This document shows, piece by piece, positions 35,855 through 44,556 of a stretch of DNA of 64,000 nt. Below the pieces are notes generated by a model, which saw only the letters and a list, made by a program, of their open reading frames with translations, was not told the origin of the DNA and did no database searches. A program made the translations under genes and the position numbers. Positions within the stretch are counted from its first letter, which is position 1. The number at the start of each line of letters is the position of its first letter. Source of the DNA: Cetobacterium sp050033475 (GTDB lineage Bacteria > Fusobacteriota > Fusobacteriia > Fusobacteriales > Fusobacteriaceae); NCBI RefSeq assembly GCF_050033475.1, contig NZ_CP188319.1, positions 1,054,001 to 1,118,000 of the forward strand. Direction: 5' to 3'.

Positions 35855-36888
35855 AAAGAGAATTAGCTTTAGAGTTTGCAAGGGTTACAGAGGCAGCAGC
35901 TTTAGCCGCTCATAAATGGGTAGGTAGAGGAAATAAAGAGGCAGCAGATCAAGCAGCAGTGGATGCCATGAGAACAATGCTAAATGGAATTATGATTGAC
36001 GGAGAAATCGTAATTGGAGAGGGAGAAATTGATGAAGCTCCAATGCTTTATATAGGTGAAAAAGTAGGAATGGTTAATGGGGAGAATTTTAAAGAGATGA
36101 GATCCTATGCATCTGTAGATATTGCAGTTGATCCTGTTGAAGGAACAAGAATGACAGCTCAAGGACAACCAAATGCAATAGCAGTTTTAGCAGTTGGAAA
36201 TAAAGGAAGTTTTTTAAAAGCTCCAGATATGTATATGGAAAAATTAATTGTAGGTCCTGAGGCAAAGGGAGTTATAGATTTAGAAAAATCTTTAATAGAA
36301 AATATAGAAAATGTATGTAAAGCACTTAATAAAGCAAAGGAAGAACTGACTATAGTTGTTCTTGATAAGCCAAGACATAAAGTTATAATTAAAGAATTAC
36401 AAGATATGGGAATAAGAGTATATGCATTACCAGATGGAGATGTAGCAGGATCTATATTAACTTCAGTAGTTGATTCTGATGTAGATATGTTATATGGAAT
36501 TGGTGGAGCTCCAGAAGGAGTAATTTCAGCAGCAGTAATAAGAGCCTTAGGTGGAGATATGAATGCTAGATTGAAGTTAAGAAGTGAAGTTAAGGGAGTT
36601 TCCTTAGAGAATGATAAAATATCTAATTATGAAAAAAGTAGATGTGAAAAAATGGGTCTTCATGTTGGAGATGTTTTAAGAATGGATGATTTAGTTAAAG
36701 ACGATGAAGTTATATTTTCAGCCACTGGAGTAACGAGTGGAGATTTATTAGAAGGTGTTAAGAGAAAAGGAAATATAGCAAGAACACAAACTCTTGTAAT
36801 TAGAGGTAAAAGTAAAACTGTTAGATACATAAATGCTGTACATAATTTAGATTATAAACCAGAAGAAATAATGGAATTAGTAAAATAA
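35851..36888 (+). CDS. glpX: Fructose-1,6-bisphosphatase class II
   Basis: GlpX hydrolyses fructose-1,6-bisphosphate in gluconeogenesis. The 345-residue protein starts with ELALEFARVTEAAALAAHKWVGRGNKEAADQAAVDAMR and has the metal-binding GEGEIDEAPMLYIGE and DPVEGTRMTAQGQPNAIAVLA. GIGGAPEGVISAAVIRALGGDM follows. All family motifs are intact. It starts inside the ftsB-like stop codon and ends the operon at a strong palindromic terminator. Confidence 0.96.
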   Translation: MKRELALEFARVTEAAALAAHKWVGRGNKEAADQAAVDAMRTMLNGIMIDGEIVIGEGEIDEAPMLYIGEKVGMVNGENFKEMRSYASVDIAVDPVEGTRMTAQGQPNAIAVLAVGNKGSFLKAPDMYMEKLIVGPEAKGVIDLEKSLIENIENVCKALNKAKEELTIVVLDKPRHKVIIKELQDMGIRVYALPDGDVAGSILTSVVDSDVDMLYGIGGAPEGVISAAVIRALGGDMNARLKLRSEVKGVSLENDKISNYEKSRCEKMGLHVGDVLRMDDLVKDDEVIFSATGVTSGDLLEGVKRKGNIARTQTLVIRGKSKTVRYINAVHNLDYKPEEIMELVK

Positions 36889-36902
36889 ATTTTAAAGTAA
36901 TG

Positions 36903-36941
36903 TCTAGCTAGGTTTTAAAACCTAGCTAGAATTTTATTTTT
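36903..36941 (+). terminator. Intrinsic terminator after glpX
   Basis: A perfect 28-base palindrome (36903-36916 with 36917-36930), in practice a 10-bp stem with a TTTTAAAA centre, followed by ATTTTATTTTT. Confidence 0.85.
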
Positions 36942-36953
36942 AAGGAGGAATAA

Positions 36954-37451
36954 ATGTTTTTTTATGAAGATTTTATTAAAAAAGTTGAAAAAAAGGAGGT
37001 TAATCCAAGAGAAATAGAGAAATTTCATTTAGAATTTAAAAAAATGATTATTTGGCTAGGAACAGGAGTGCCTTTAATTTTAATTGGTGGTTTTCAAGCT
37101 TATATGGGATATAAAGATAATATGAAAATAAGTTATTTTATATTTGCTATAGTTTTTCTTTTTATAGGTTTTAAACATTTAAAGATGATTTTTGGATATG
37201 GAGTTACATTAAATTTAAAAGAACAAAAATTATTAAGTAAAGGTGTAGATTTGAAATTTGATGAAATTGATAGTTGCACAGTTAAGGAGCAAGTTATAGG
37301 GAAAGGTAGTAAAGTTCAAATCGTAGCTGATATAATAACTAAAGATAGAAGACAAATTGTTATTCCTTTAATAATGACTAGAAAAGTAATATTTTTAGCT
37401 ATTTTAAGAAGAGAATTAGGTAATAGATTTAAAATGATAATGGAAAGGTAG
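36954..37451 (+). CDS. Membrane protein of unknown function
   Basis: A 165-residue protein with two membrane helices (about 32-50 and 60-78) between a charged N-terminal region and a soluble C-terminal half. That half looks rich in beta-strands (VTLNLKEQKLLSKGVDLKFDEIDSCTVKEQ, about 84-113), somewhat like a PH-type domain of bacterial membrane proteins. No enzyme motif was seen. It has a clean AGGAGG site and is followed by a secreted glycosidase gene after 7 bases, so it may be cotranscribed with it. Confidence 0.6.
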   Translation: MFFYEDFIKKVEKKEVNPREIEKFHLEFKKMIIWLGTGVPLILIGGFQAYMGYKDNMKISYFIFAIVFLFIGFKHLKMIFGYGVTLNLKEQKLLSKGVDLKFDEIDSCTVKEQVIGKGSKVQIVADIITKDRRQIVIPLIMTRKVIFLAILRRELGNRFKMIMER

Positions 37452-37458
37452 GTATATT

Positions 37459-38988
37459 TTGAAGAGGGGAGTATATTTTCTATTAGGATTTTTATTACAA
37501 ATTATATTATCAATAGGAGCATATGGAGAAAATATTCCAAAGCGTGAATTTAGAGCAGTTTGGATAGCAACTGTGGATAATATAAATTGGCCTTCTAAAA
37601 AAGGATTGCCAATAGAAATACAAAAAAAAGAATATATAAAATTGTTAGATGAAGCTAAAAAGATGAAAATGAATGCTGTAATAGTTCAAGTAAGACCAAG
37701 TGCAGATAGATTTTATAAATATCCTAATGAAGAACCATGGTCTAAGTATCTAACAGGAGTAGAAGGAAAAGATCCGGGTTATGATCCTATGAAATTTATG
37801 ATAGAAGAAGCACATAAAAGAAATTTAGAGTTTCATGCATGGTTTAATCCCTATAGAGTTACTTTTAGTAATAAGGATAAATTACCTGACAATCATCCAG
37901 CGAAAAAACATAAAAATTGGATTATAGAATACGGTGGAAAATTATATTATGATCCTGGAAATCCTCAGGCACGTCAGTTTACTGAAAATATAATAGTAGA
38001 TGTAGTAAAAAATTATGATATAGATGCAGTACATATGGATGATTATTTTTATCCATATAAGGTTAAAGGGGCCAATGGAAAATTGTTAGAATTTCCAGAT
38101 TATTCAAGTTATAAAAAATATGGAAAAGAACAGGGATTAGACAATTGGAGAAGAGAAAATGTAGATATTTTCATAAGAGATTTATCAAAAAAAATTAAAA
38201 AAGAAAAACCCTATGTTAGATTTGGAATTAGTCCTTTTGGAGTTTGGAGAAATATTTCAGATGATCCAACAGGTTCAAATACAAAAGCGGGAGTAACAAA
38301 TTACGACACATTATATGCAGATACAAGATTATGGATAAAAAATGGTTGGATAGATTATATATTGCCTCAATTATATTGGGACTTTAATTTTAAACCAGCT
38401 TCCTATGGGACATTAGTGGATTGGTGGAGTAATGAAGTAAAAGGAAGCAATACTAATTTATATATAGGACACGGCGCTTATAGAATAGGAAGTACAAAAA
38501 CATGGAAAAATAAATATGAACTTCCTAATCAAATTGAATATAATAGAAGAAATAAATATGTTCAAGGAAGTGCATATTTTGGTTTTGCAAGTTTGATAGA
38601 TAATTCCTATGATGTAAAAGAAACAATAGTAAAAGGTCCATATAAATATGAAGCATTATTACCTAGAAGTCCATGGATAGATCAAAATGCACCTAAAAAA
38701 ATAGATAACTTTAAAGGAATTAATAGAGAAAATGGGATACATCTTATATGGGAAAATAATCGAAGAGATTATGTAACCTATTATGTAATATATAGAAGTA
38801 CAACTCCTCATATAGACATAAATGATAGTAAAAATATAGTTGGAACCTTAAGAACTAAAAAAGGTCAGAGAAATATATTTGTAGATAGAAATGTTCAAAG
38901 AGGCAAAGTATATTATTATACTATTACAGCTGTAGATAGAGTACACAATGAAAGTCACAAGGGTATTATAAAAAAAATAAAAAGATAA
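37459..38988 (+). CDS. Secreted glycosyl hydrolase-like protein (GHL10/DUF187 family)
   Basis: A 509-residue protein with a signal peptide (RGVYFLLGFLLQIILSIGAYG) and the GHL10 barrel beginning REFRAVWIATVDNINWP. NAVIVQVRPSADRFY, HAWFNPYRV, VDAVHMDDYFYPY-like and DYILPQLYWDF are the conserved strands. The last about 100 residues (PKKIDNFKGINREN onward) resemble a fibronectin type III domain. GHL10 members are thought to cut cell-wall or exopolysaccharide glycans, but the substrate is not known. The start is TTG at 37459 after AAAGGTAGGT; no in-frame ATG or GTG gives the signal peptide. Confidence 0.85.
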   Translation: MKRGVYFLLGFLLQIILSIGAYGENIPKREFRAVWIATVDNINWPSKKGLPIEIQKKEYIKLLDEAKKMKMNAVIVQVRPSADRFYKYPNEEPWSKYLTGVEGKDPGYDPMKFMIEEAHKRNLEFHAWFNPYRVTFSNKDKLPDNHPAKKHKNWIIEYGGKLYYDPGNPQARQFTENIIVDVVKNYDIDAVHMDDYFYPYKVKGANGKLLEFPDYSSYKKYGKEQGLDNWRRENVDIFIRDLSKKIKKEKPYVRFGISPFGVWRNISDDPTGSNTKAGVTNYDTLYADTRLWIKNGWIDYILPQLYWDFNFKPASYGTLVDWWSNEVKGSNTNLYIGHGAYRIGSTKTWKNKYELPNQIEYNRRNKYVQGSAYFGFASLIDNSYDVKETIVKGPYKYEALLPRSPWIDQNAPKKIDNFKGINRENGIHLIWENNRRDYVTYYVIYRSTTPHIDINDSKNIVGTLRTKKGQRNIFVDRNVQRGKVYYYTITAVDRVHNESHKGIIKKIKR

Positions 38989-39000
38989 TAAAAAAAAGTG

Positions 39001-39029
39001 TTGACAGAATATTATATTTATGATACTAT
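39001..39029 (+). promoter_or_regulatory. Strong promoter for the tRNA cluster
   Basis: TTGACA (consensus) at 39001-39006, 17-base spacer, TACTAT at 39024-39029 with a preceding TGA. It lies 12 bases before the first tRNA gene, as usual for stable RNA. Confidence 0.85.
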
Positions 39030-39041
39030 TATTCTTGTGAT

Positions 39042-39117
<76 letters not shown>

Positions 39118-39122
39118 GGAAT

Positions 39123-39198
39123 GCGTCATTAGCTCAGATGGTAGAGCACACGACTTTTAATCGTGTTGTCACTGGTTCGAGCCCAGTATGACGCACCA
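39123..39198 (+). tRNA. tRNA-Lys (anticodon TTT)
   Basis: Full cloverleaf of 76 bases: acceptor GCGTCAT with ATGACGC, anticodon loop CTTTTAA (TTT), T-loop TTCGAGC, CCA encoded. Confidence 0.97.
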
Positions 39199-39204
39199 AC
39201 CACT

Positions 39205-39279
39205 GCCCCGTTCGTTCAGTGGTAAGGACAATAGATTTTCACTCTATAAACAGGGGTTCGATTCCCCTACGGGGTACCA
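39205..39279 (+). tRNA. tRNA-Glu (anticodon TTC)
   Basis: Full cloverleaf of 75 bases: anticodon loop TTTTCAC (TTC), T-stem AGGGG with CCCCT, CCA encoded. The acceptor reads GCCCCGT against ACGGGGT, so the first pair is G1-U72 rather than G-C. Confidence 0.96.
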
Positions 39280-39281
39280 TT

Positions 39282-39357
39282 GGAAGCATAGCTCAGTTGG
39301 GAGAGCACCTGCCTTACAAGCAGGGGGTCACAGGTTCAAGTCCTGTTGTTTCCACCA
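39282..39357 (+). tRNA. tRNA-Val (anticodon TAC)
   Basis: Full cloverleaf of 76 bases: anticodon stem CCTGC with GCAGG, loop CTTACAA (TAC), T-loop TTCAAGT, CCA encoded. Confidence 0.97.
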
Positions 39358-39362
39358 TTAAT

Positions 39363-39439
39363 GGGGGTGTAGCTCAGTTGGTCAGAGCGCATGCCTGTCA
39401 CGCATGAGGTCGCGAGTTCGAGACTCGTCACTCCCGCCA
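39363..39439 (+). tRNA. tRNA-Asp (anticodon GTC)
   Basis: Full cloverleaf of 77 bases: acceptor GGGGGTG with CACTCCC (one G-U), anticodon loop CTGTCAC (GTC), T-loop TTCGAGA, CCA encoded. Confidence 0.97.
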
Positions 39440-39451
39440 TTATTTGAACTT

Positions 39452-39474
39452 AACAGCTTAGGCTGTTTTTTTTA
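39452..39474 (+). terminator. Terminator of the tRNA operon
   Basis: A 6-bp stem (39452-39457 with 39462-39467) with loop TTAG, followed by a T run to about 39473. Confidence 0.85.
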
Positions 39475-39485
39475 TTTTATTTAAC

Positions 39486-39517
39486 AAAATCCCCTAGAGA
39501 ATTTCTAGGGGATTTTT
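39486..39517 (-). terminator. Bidirectional terminator downstream of the methyltransferase gene
   Basis: A 13-bp stem (39486-39498 with 39504-39516) flanked by A/T runs on both sides. It lies 3 bases from the end of the reverse-strand methyltransferase gene and also backs up the tRNA terminator. Confidence 0.85.
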
Positions 39518-39519
39518 AT

Positions 39520-40722
39520 TTATATTTTATAATATGTCTTAATCAATGAATTTAAAAGAGGTTCAATACCTAAAAAGTTTATATATCTATCGTATTCATT
39601 TTTTCTTTCTATATAAAATTCTTTTTTAAAATCTTCTCTTATTGATTTTATTAAAATATTTTTTGGAGTATGTTCCATATCAATAAATTCCATAACTTGA
39701 GTTTTATAACCACATAATTCTAAGGATAGAGATCTTAAAGCATCAGTAGCTAAAGAGCTAAATCTTTCTTGAAGTATTCCATGTTTTGTTAGTGGAGATA
39801 AATATGTTTTTAATCCTGTTTCTGAAGTTTTATTTATTTTTTGATTGAACTCCGATTGGCAACAAGGTACAGCTAAAATTGCCTTAGCATTCATTTCTAA
39901 ACCTTTTAGTATAGAATAATCAGTTGCATTATTACATGCATGAAGTGAGAAAATCAAATCAACATTTTGAAGCTTATTAAAGTCTTTAATATTTCCTTCT
40001 AGAAATTCAAGATTTTCAAAGTTTAATTTTTTAGCAATGGCATTGCAATGGTCAATAACATCTTTTTTTAAGTCTAGTCCAATAACATTAAGTTTCATGT
40101 TTTTTATATTTTTTAAATAATGATATAAAGCAAATGTTAAATAAGATTTTCCACAACCAAAATCTACAACAGTGATATGGTCTTTTATAAGTTTTTTTCT
40201 TTGTAATTCTTTTAAAGTATCTTCAATAAATTCAAGATATCTATTAATTTGTCTAAACTTATTAGATTTTTCCTTTGTTATATGTCCTTCCTTAGTCATT
40301 ACTCCAAGTTCAATTAAGAAAGGAATTGGAGTTTGAGGATTTAAAATATAGTTTTTTTCTCTATTGTGAGTCAGAGTAACTTCTTTTTTTACTAAGTTTT
40401 TACTTTTACAATTGAATGAATTTTTAGATTTTATAATGTGTAATTCTTCAGTTGTGGTAATAATCAAAAATTGTTTAAAGTTATCTAAGATTTCTTCTAA
40501 AATAGAAGAGATATTTTCCATGGAAATATTTTCATGGAAAGCTTTTTTGTTTTGAAATTTTTCCATTTGGATTAAATAATTTTCTTTAATTAAAACAGGT
40601 TTTAAAATAATTTTATCAAAGGAATAATCTCCTAGAAGTTGAGAAATAGTTCCTTTAACAAAAGATTTATTTTCTATTGAAGTCATTATATTGTTAATAA
40701 GTTCTTCTTTTGTATATTTCAT
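39520..40722 (-). CDS. SAM-dependent methyltransferase (Methyltransf_32 / METTL25-like)
   Basis: A 400-residue protein. The N-terminal half (about 1-170) has no clear family. The C-terminal half is a methyltransferase domain with VVDFGCGKSYLTFALYHYL for SAM, then VIGLDLKKDVIDHC, FLEGNIKDF and the family signature SLHACNNATDYSI with AVPCCQSEF. This matches the group that includes GSTCD/METTL25-like proteins; the bacterial substrate is unknown. It has its own divergent promoter facing cadA and a clear RBS (AAGGAGA). Confidence 0.8.
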   Translation of the reverse strand: MKYTKEELINNIMTSIENKSFVKGTISQLLGDYSFDKIILKPVLIKENYLIQMEKFQNKKAFHENISMENISSILEEILDNFKQFLIITTTEELHIIKSKNSFNCKSKNLVKKEVTLTHNREKNYILNPQTPIPFLIELGVMTKEGHITKEKSNKFRQINRYLEFIEDTLKELQRKKLIKDHITVVDFGCGKSYLTFALYHYLKNIKNMKLNVIGLDLKKDVIDHCNAIAKKLNFENLEFLEGNIKDFNKLQNVDLIFSLHACNNATDYSILKGLEMNAKAILAVPCCQSEFNQKINKTSETGLKTYLSPLTKHGILQERFSSLATDALRSLSLELCGYKTQVMEFIDMEHTPKNILIKSIREDFKKEFYIERKNEYDRYINFLGIEPLLNSLIKTYYKI

Positions 40723-40753
40723 AAATATCTCCTTATAATAAATTTTATATTAT

Positions 40754-40782
40754 ATTATAAACATTTAACTAAAAATATTCAA
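40754..40782 (-). promoter_or_regulatory. Promoter for the reverse-strand methyltransferase
   Basis: On the minus strand TTGAAT (plus 40777-40782), 17-base spacer, TATAAT (plus 40754-40759). Its -35 lies 7 bases from the -35 of the divergent cadA promoter. Confidence 0.7.
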
Positions 40783-40789
40783 AAATTTT

Positions 40790-40818
40790 TTGACTTTTAA
40801 AAATAAATATGATATTTA
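40790..40818 (+). promoter_or_regulatory. Promoter for the metal P-type ATPase
   Basis: TTGACT at 40790-40795, 17-base spacer, TATTTA at 40813-40818. The predicted start lies next to the inverted repeat at 40830-40845. Confidence 0.6.
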
Positions 40819-40828
40819 TATAGATATA

Positions 40829-40845
40829 GGGTATAGGGGTATACC
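40829..40845 (+). promoter_or_regulatory. Candidate metal-repressor operator upstream of cadA
   Basis: GGTATA and TATACC face each other around a GGGG spacer (40830-40845). The same stretch also reads as a direct repeat of GGGTATA (40829-40835 and 40837-40843). It sits just after the predicted start of transcription, where a repressor would block the polymerase. Confidence 0.5.
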
Positions 40846-40868
40846 TGATAAAAAAAGGAGAGATTTAT

Positions 40869-42971
40869 ATGATAAAAAAAGAATATAAAATAAAAAATCT
40901 GCATTGTGCAGGATGTGCAGCTAAAATACAGAATTCCTTTGAAAGACTTGAGGGAGTAAAAGAATGTAATATAGATTTTTATAATAAAAAATTATATATA
41001 GGATTAGAATCTTTAAATGACAAAGAAAATTTTTTAGATCTATTAAATAGAGTAGCGGATAAAATAGAACCTGGAACAAAAATAGAAGATATTAGTGAAG
41101 AAATAAATGAAGAAAATATAGAGGAAGAAAGTGAAGATAATAAAAAAGAAAAAATATTATTACTATTAGGAATAGTATTTTTTATAATTTCTTTTTTAAT
41201 AAAATCTGAAAAATTAAAAGATATTATTTTAATAATCTCATACTTAATTGTAGGATATGATATTGTTCTAAAGGCTATAAAAAATATTTTTAAAGGAAAA
41301 TTATTAGATGAAAACTTTTTAATGACTATAGCAACTTTTGGAGCTTTTGGTTTAAAGGATTTTTCAGAAGCAGCAGGGGTAATGATATTTTATAAAATAG
41401 GAGAGTTTTTTCAAGATTTAGCTGTAGAAAATTCTAAAAAATCAATAAAAGAATTGATGAATATAAAACCAGAGTTTGCAAATATAAAAAGATTTGATGG
41501 TAAATTAGAAAAAATAGATCCTAAGTTAGTTCAAATAGGAGAAATATTTGTAGTGAAGCCTGGAGAAAGAATTCCTTTAGATGGAGTAGTTGTGAAAGGT
41601 ATTTCAACAATTGATAATTCTGCTTTAACAGGTGAATCAGTCCCTGTAGAAATTACTGAGGGAAAAGAAGTTTTCAGTGGCGGTATAAATGAAAGTGGAT
41701 TATTAGAAATAAGAGCAAGTAAAAATTATTCTCAATCTACGGTAAATAAAATAATAGAATTAGTTCAAAACGCTGGAAATAAAAAAGCTCATGCAGAGAA
41801 ATTTATAACTAAATTCTCTAGATATTATACTCCAATAGTTGTAGGATTAGCGGTATTTATAGCATTAATTCTTCCTATATTTGTAGGAAATTTCCAGTTG
41901 TGGTTAAGTAGAGGATTAATATTTTTAGTAATCTCTTGTCCTTGTGCCTTGGTATTATCAGTTCCTTTAACTTTCTTTAGTAGTATTGGAAAGGGATCTA
42001 AATTAGGAATTTTAATAAAAGGTGGAAATTATTTAGAAAGATTGGATAATATAGATAAAGTTATTTTTGATAAAACAGGAACATTAACTGAAGGGAAATT
42101 TAAAGTAAAAGAAATAGTTCCAGTTAATTGTACAGAGGAAAAATTATTAGAATTAGGAAAAGCTGGAGAGTTTTATTCAAATCATCCAATAGGAAAAGCA
42201 ATTTTAGATTATAAAAATGTAGAAGTAGAAGAAGGTAATATTGAAGGGTATATTGAAAAGCCTGGCCATGGAATTATAGCAAGATATTTAGGAGAAGAAA
42301 TATTAGTAGGAAATTTAAAGCTATTAAAAGAATTTAATATTGTAGTTCCAGAAGAAAATGAAACAGATACAGTAATTTATATAGCCTTAGAAAAAGTATA
42401 TATGGGTAAAATTGTAGTTGCAGATTTACCGAAACCTTCTTCAAAGAAAACGATAGAAGATTTAAATAAAATAGGTATTGAGACATATATGTTAACAGGA
42501 GATAATGAAAAAACTGCTAAAAAAATAGGAGATATGTTAAGCTTAAATATTAAAAATATTTTCTATCACTTGTTACCACAAAATAAAGTAGAGATTTTAG
42601 AGAAATTAAAAAAAGATAACTCTAAGGGAGTAATATTTGTAGGAGACGGGATAAATGATGCTCCAGTTTTAGCCTTAGCTGATGTAGGGGTTGCTATGGG
42701 AAAAATGGGAAGTGACATTGCTGTTGAGAGTGCAGATGTTGTATTAATGAATGATGATCCTTATAAAGTAGTTGAATTATTACAATTGGCTAAAAAAAAT
42801 AAAAGAGTTGTATGGGAAAATATAATTTTAGCCTTAGGAATAAAAATAATAGTAATGATATTAGGTGTATTAGGATTAGCAGATTTATGGATGGCAATAT
42901 TTGCAGATGTAGGTGTATCAATATTAGCTGTTTTAAATGCTTCAAAAATTTTAAGAAGTAAAACTCTCTAA
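40869..42971 (+). CDS. cadA: Heavy-metal translocating P-type ATPase, Zn/Cd/Pb class
   Basis: A 700-residue P1B-ATPase that exports divalent soft metals. It has an N-terminal heavy-metal-associated domain (NLHCAGC, C13 and C16), an acidic linker (about 75-95) and the membrane CPC motif (C357-P-C359). DKTGT follows with the phosphorylated D401, then the SNHPIG histidine-proline motif and GDGINDAPVLALADVGVAMG. CPC followed by ALVLSVPL points to the Zn/Cd/Pb (ZntA/CadA) group rather than copper. A palindrome in the leader suggests metal-dependent repression. The stop codon lies in the terminator hairpin. Confidence 0.88.
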   Translation: MIKKEYKIKNLHCAGCAAKIQNSFERLEGVKECNIDFYNKKLYIGLESLNDKENFLDLLNRVADKIEPGTKIEDISEEINEENIEEESEDNKKEKILLLLGIVFFIISFLIKSEKLKDIILIISYLIVGYDIVLKAIKNIFKGKLLDENFLMTIATFGAFGLKDFSEAAGVMIFYKIGEFFQDLAVENSKKSIKELMNIKPEFANIKRFDGKLEKIDPKLVQIGEIFVVKPGERIPLDGVVVKGISTIDNSALTGESVPVEITEGKEVFSGGINESGLLEIRASKNYSQSTVNKIIELVQNAGNKKAHAEKFITKFSRYYTPIVVGLAVFIALILPIFVGNFQLWLSRGLIFLVISCPCALVLSVPLTFFSSIGKGSKLGILIKGGNYLERLDNIDKVIFDKTGTLTEGKFKVKEIVPVNCTEEKLLELGKAGEFYSNHPIGKAILDYKNVEVEEGNIEGYIEKPGHGIIARYLGEEILVGNLKLLKEFNIVVPEENETDTVIYIALEKVYMGKIVVADLPKPSSKKTIEDLNKIGIETYMLTGDNEKTAKKIGDMLSLNIKNIFYHLLPQNKVEILEKLKKDNSKGVIFVGDGINDAPVLALADVGVAMGKMGSDIAVESADVVLMNDDPYKVVELLQLAKKNKRVVWENIILALGIKIIVMILGVLGLADLWMAIFADVGVSILAVLNASKILRSKTL

Positions 42972-42994
42972 AGAGGGAGTTTTACTTTTTTTTT
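42960..42994 (+). terminator. Intrinsic terminator overlapping the cadA stop
   Basis: A 10-bp stem with one G-U pair (42960-42969 with 42974-42983), loop AAAG, then ACTTTTTTTTT. Confidence 0.88.
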
Positions 42995-43009
42995 GATTTA
43001 AAGTATAAT
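42981..43009 (+). promoter_or_regulatory. Possible promoter for the ABC permease-holA pair
   Basis: TTTACT at 42981-42986, 17-base spacer, TATAAT at 43004-43009. The -35 overlaps the cadA terminator and is weak. Confidence 0.4.
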
Positions 43010-43044
43010 AATATGTATATAAAATTAGAAAGGGTAATGGAGTT

Positions 43045-44556
43045 TTGAAAAAAAGTTATATAATAAATTTGATATATGGAATCTTGTGGTTTTTACCCTT
43101 ATATTATTTTGGAAGAGATTTTTTTTCTGTAGAGGATATTAAAAATATATATTCTTTAGATATTTTTAATTTAACTAAATTTTCAATATATGAAAGTTTT
43201 TTATCTACAATAATAGCTTTTGGTATAGGAATTATACCTGCATATTATTTAGCATATAAAGATAATTTAATATCAAAAATGTTAGAGGGATTGATATTTA
43301 TTCCTTTCTTTTTTCCAGTTATGTCTACAGTTACAGTATTTTCTATAATTTTATCTCAAGAGTTTCTGAAGAGATATAACATAATGTATAGTTTAAAAGC
43401 TATAGTCATAGCTAATGTATTTTATAATTCACCAATTTTTATTAAATATATTAGTGATGGTTTAAAAAGAGTTCCTAGAGAAGTAGTAGAAGCTTTTAAG
43501 TTAGATGGAGCAAATGAATTTCAAATATTAACTCATTGTAAATTACCTTTAATATTGCCTCAAATTTTTAGAGCTTTTTTTATGGTTTTTACATATTCCT
43601 TTACATCTATGGGTATAGTTTTAGCTTTAGGTGGAATAAAATATTCAATTATAGAAGTTGAAATAGCTAATACTTTAATGGGAAGTTTAGATTTTTCTAG
43701 AGCTTTTGCCTTAGGTATTTTACAGTTTATTTTGTTAGTAGTTCTTAATAGTTTTTCATATTCTATAACGGAATATGAAATATCTGGAAATAGTGGTCAA
43801 ATGGAAATTAATATTTTTAGTAAAATATATACATATATATATTTAATTTTACAATACGGCATAGTTGGTATTGCTATAATATATTCTTTCTATAATTTTT
43901 ATAAAAATAAATTTGAGATAAAAGCATTTATAGAAATATTTTCTAAAAAATTTAATGAAAATTATCCAGTGATAGAGAGTATAGGAAATTCTTTGATTAT
44001 TAGTTTTATTTCAGCTGTTATAATAGTAATTATATCTTTTGTTATGATAAAAAATTACAATAAATTTACTAATGGATTAATATTTGGAAATTTAGGAATT
44101 TCTGGGGCTTTTTTAGCTATTAGTTTATATTATCTAAATATTTTATATAATATTCCATTGGTAGTATTATTAATAATAGGAAATATTTTTATAGGAATAC
44201 CTATTGGTTATTCTTTTATGTATCAATATATTAAAAAATTTCCTAAGGATATTTTAGAAATGTCCCAATTAGATTGTAGAAAAAAATGGCAAAAATATAT
44301 ATATGTTGAAATACCACTATTAAAAAATATTTTAATATCTATATTTTTACAAATTTTTGCGATAATATTTGGTGAATTTACCTTGGCATACACTATGCAA
44401 ATTGGAGATTATATACCGCTGGTATCTTTAGTTAATTATAGCTTAATTGCTGAAAAACGATTTATAGAAAGTTCAGCTCTTAGTACTGTAACGATAATTA
44501 TAATATTTAGTTTATTTGTATTAGGAGAATATTTTAAGAGGAGAGATGAAATATGA
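43045..44556 (+). CDS. Double-domain ABC transporter permease (ThiP/FbpB-like)
   Basis: A 503-residue protein with about twelve membrane segments in two binding-protein-dependent permease domains. The first domain has a clear EAA loop (VEAFKLDGANEFQILTHCKLPLILPQI, about 150-175). The second is degenerate (LEMSQLDCRKKWQKYIYVEIPLL, about 405-430). This fused layout is found in iron(III), thiamine and putrescine-like importers. No ATPase or binding-protein gene is next to it. The TTG start follows AAAGGG at 43030-43034; no better start is in frame. The holA gene overlaps its end by 4 bases. Confidence 0.8.
   Translation: MKKSYIINLIYGILWFLPLYYFGRDFFSVEDIKNIYSLDIFNLTKFSIYESFLSTIIAFGIGIIPAYYLAYKDNLISKMLEGLIFIPFFFPVMSTVTVFSIILSQEFLKRYNIMYSLKAIVIANVFYNSPIFIKYISDGLKRVPREVVEAFKLDGANEFQILTHCKLPLILPQIFRAFFMVFTYSFTSMGIVLALGGIKYSIIEVEIANTLMGSLDFSRAFALGILQFILLVVLNSFSYSITEYEISGNSGQMEINIFSKIYTYIYLILQYGIVGIAIIYSFYNFYKNKFEIKAFIEIFSKKFNENYPVIESIGNSLIISFISAVIIVIISFVMIKNYNKFTNGLIFGNLGISGAFLAISLYYLNILYNIPLVVLLIIGNIFIGIPIGYSFMYQYIKKFPKDILEMSQLDCRKKWQKYIYVEIPLLKNILISIFLQIFAIIFGEFTLAYTMQIGDYIPLVSLVNYSLIAEKRFIESSALSTVTIIIIFSLFVLGEYFKRRDEI

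Noticed and set aside
39219..39407. A 62-codon open frame across the tRNA cluster
   Set aside because: It runs through three complete tRNA genes (Glu, Val, Asp); it is an accident of conserved tRNA sequence.
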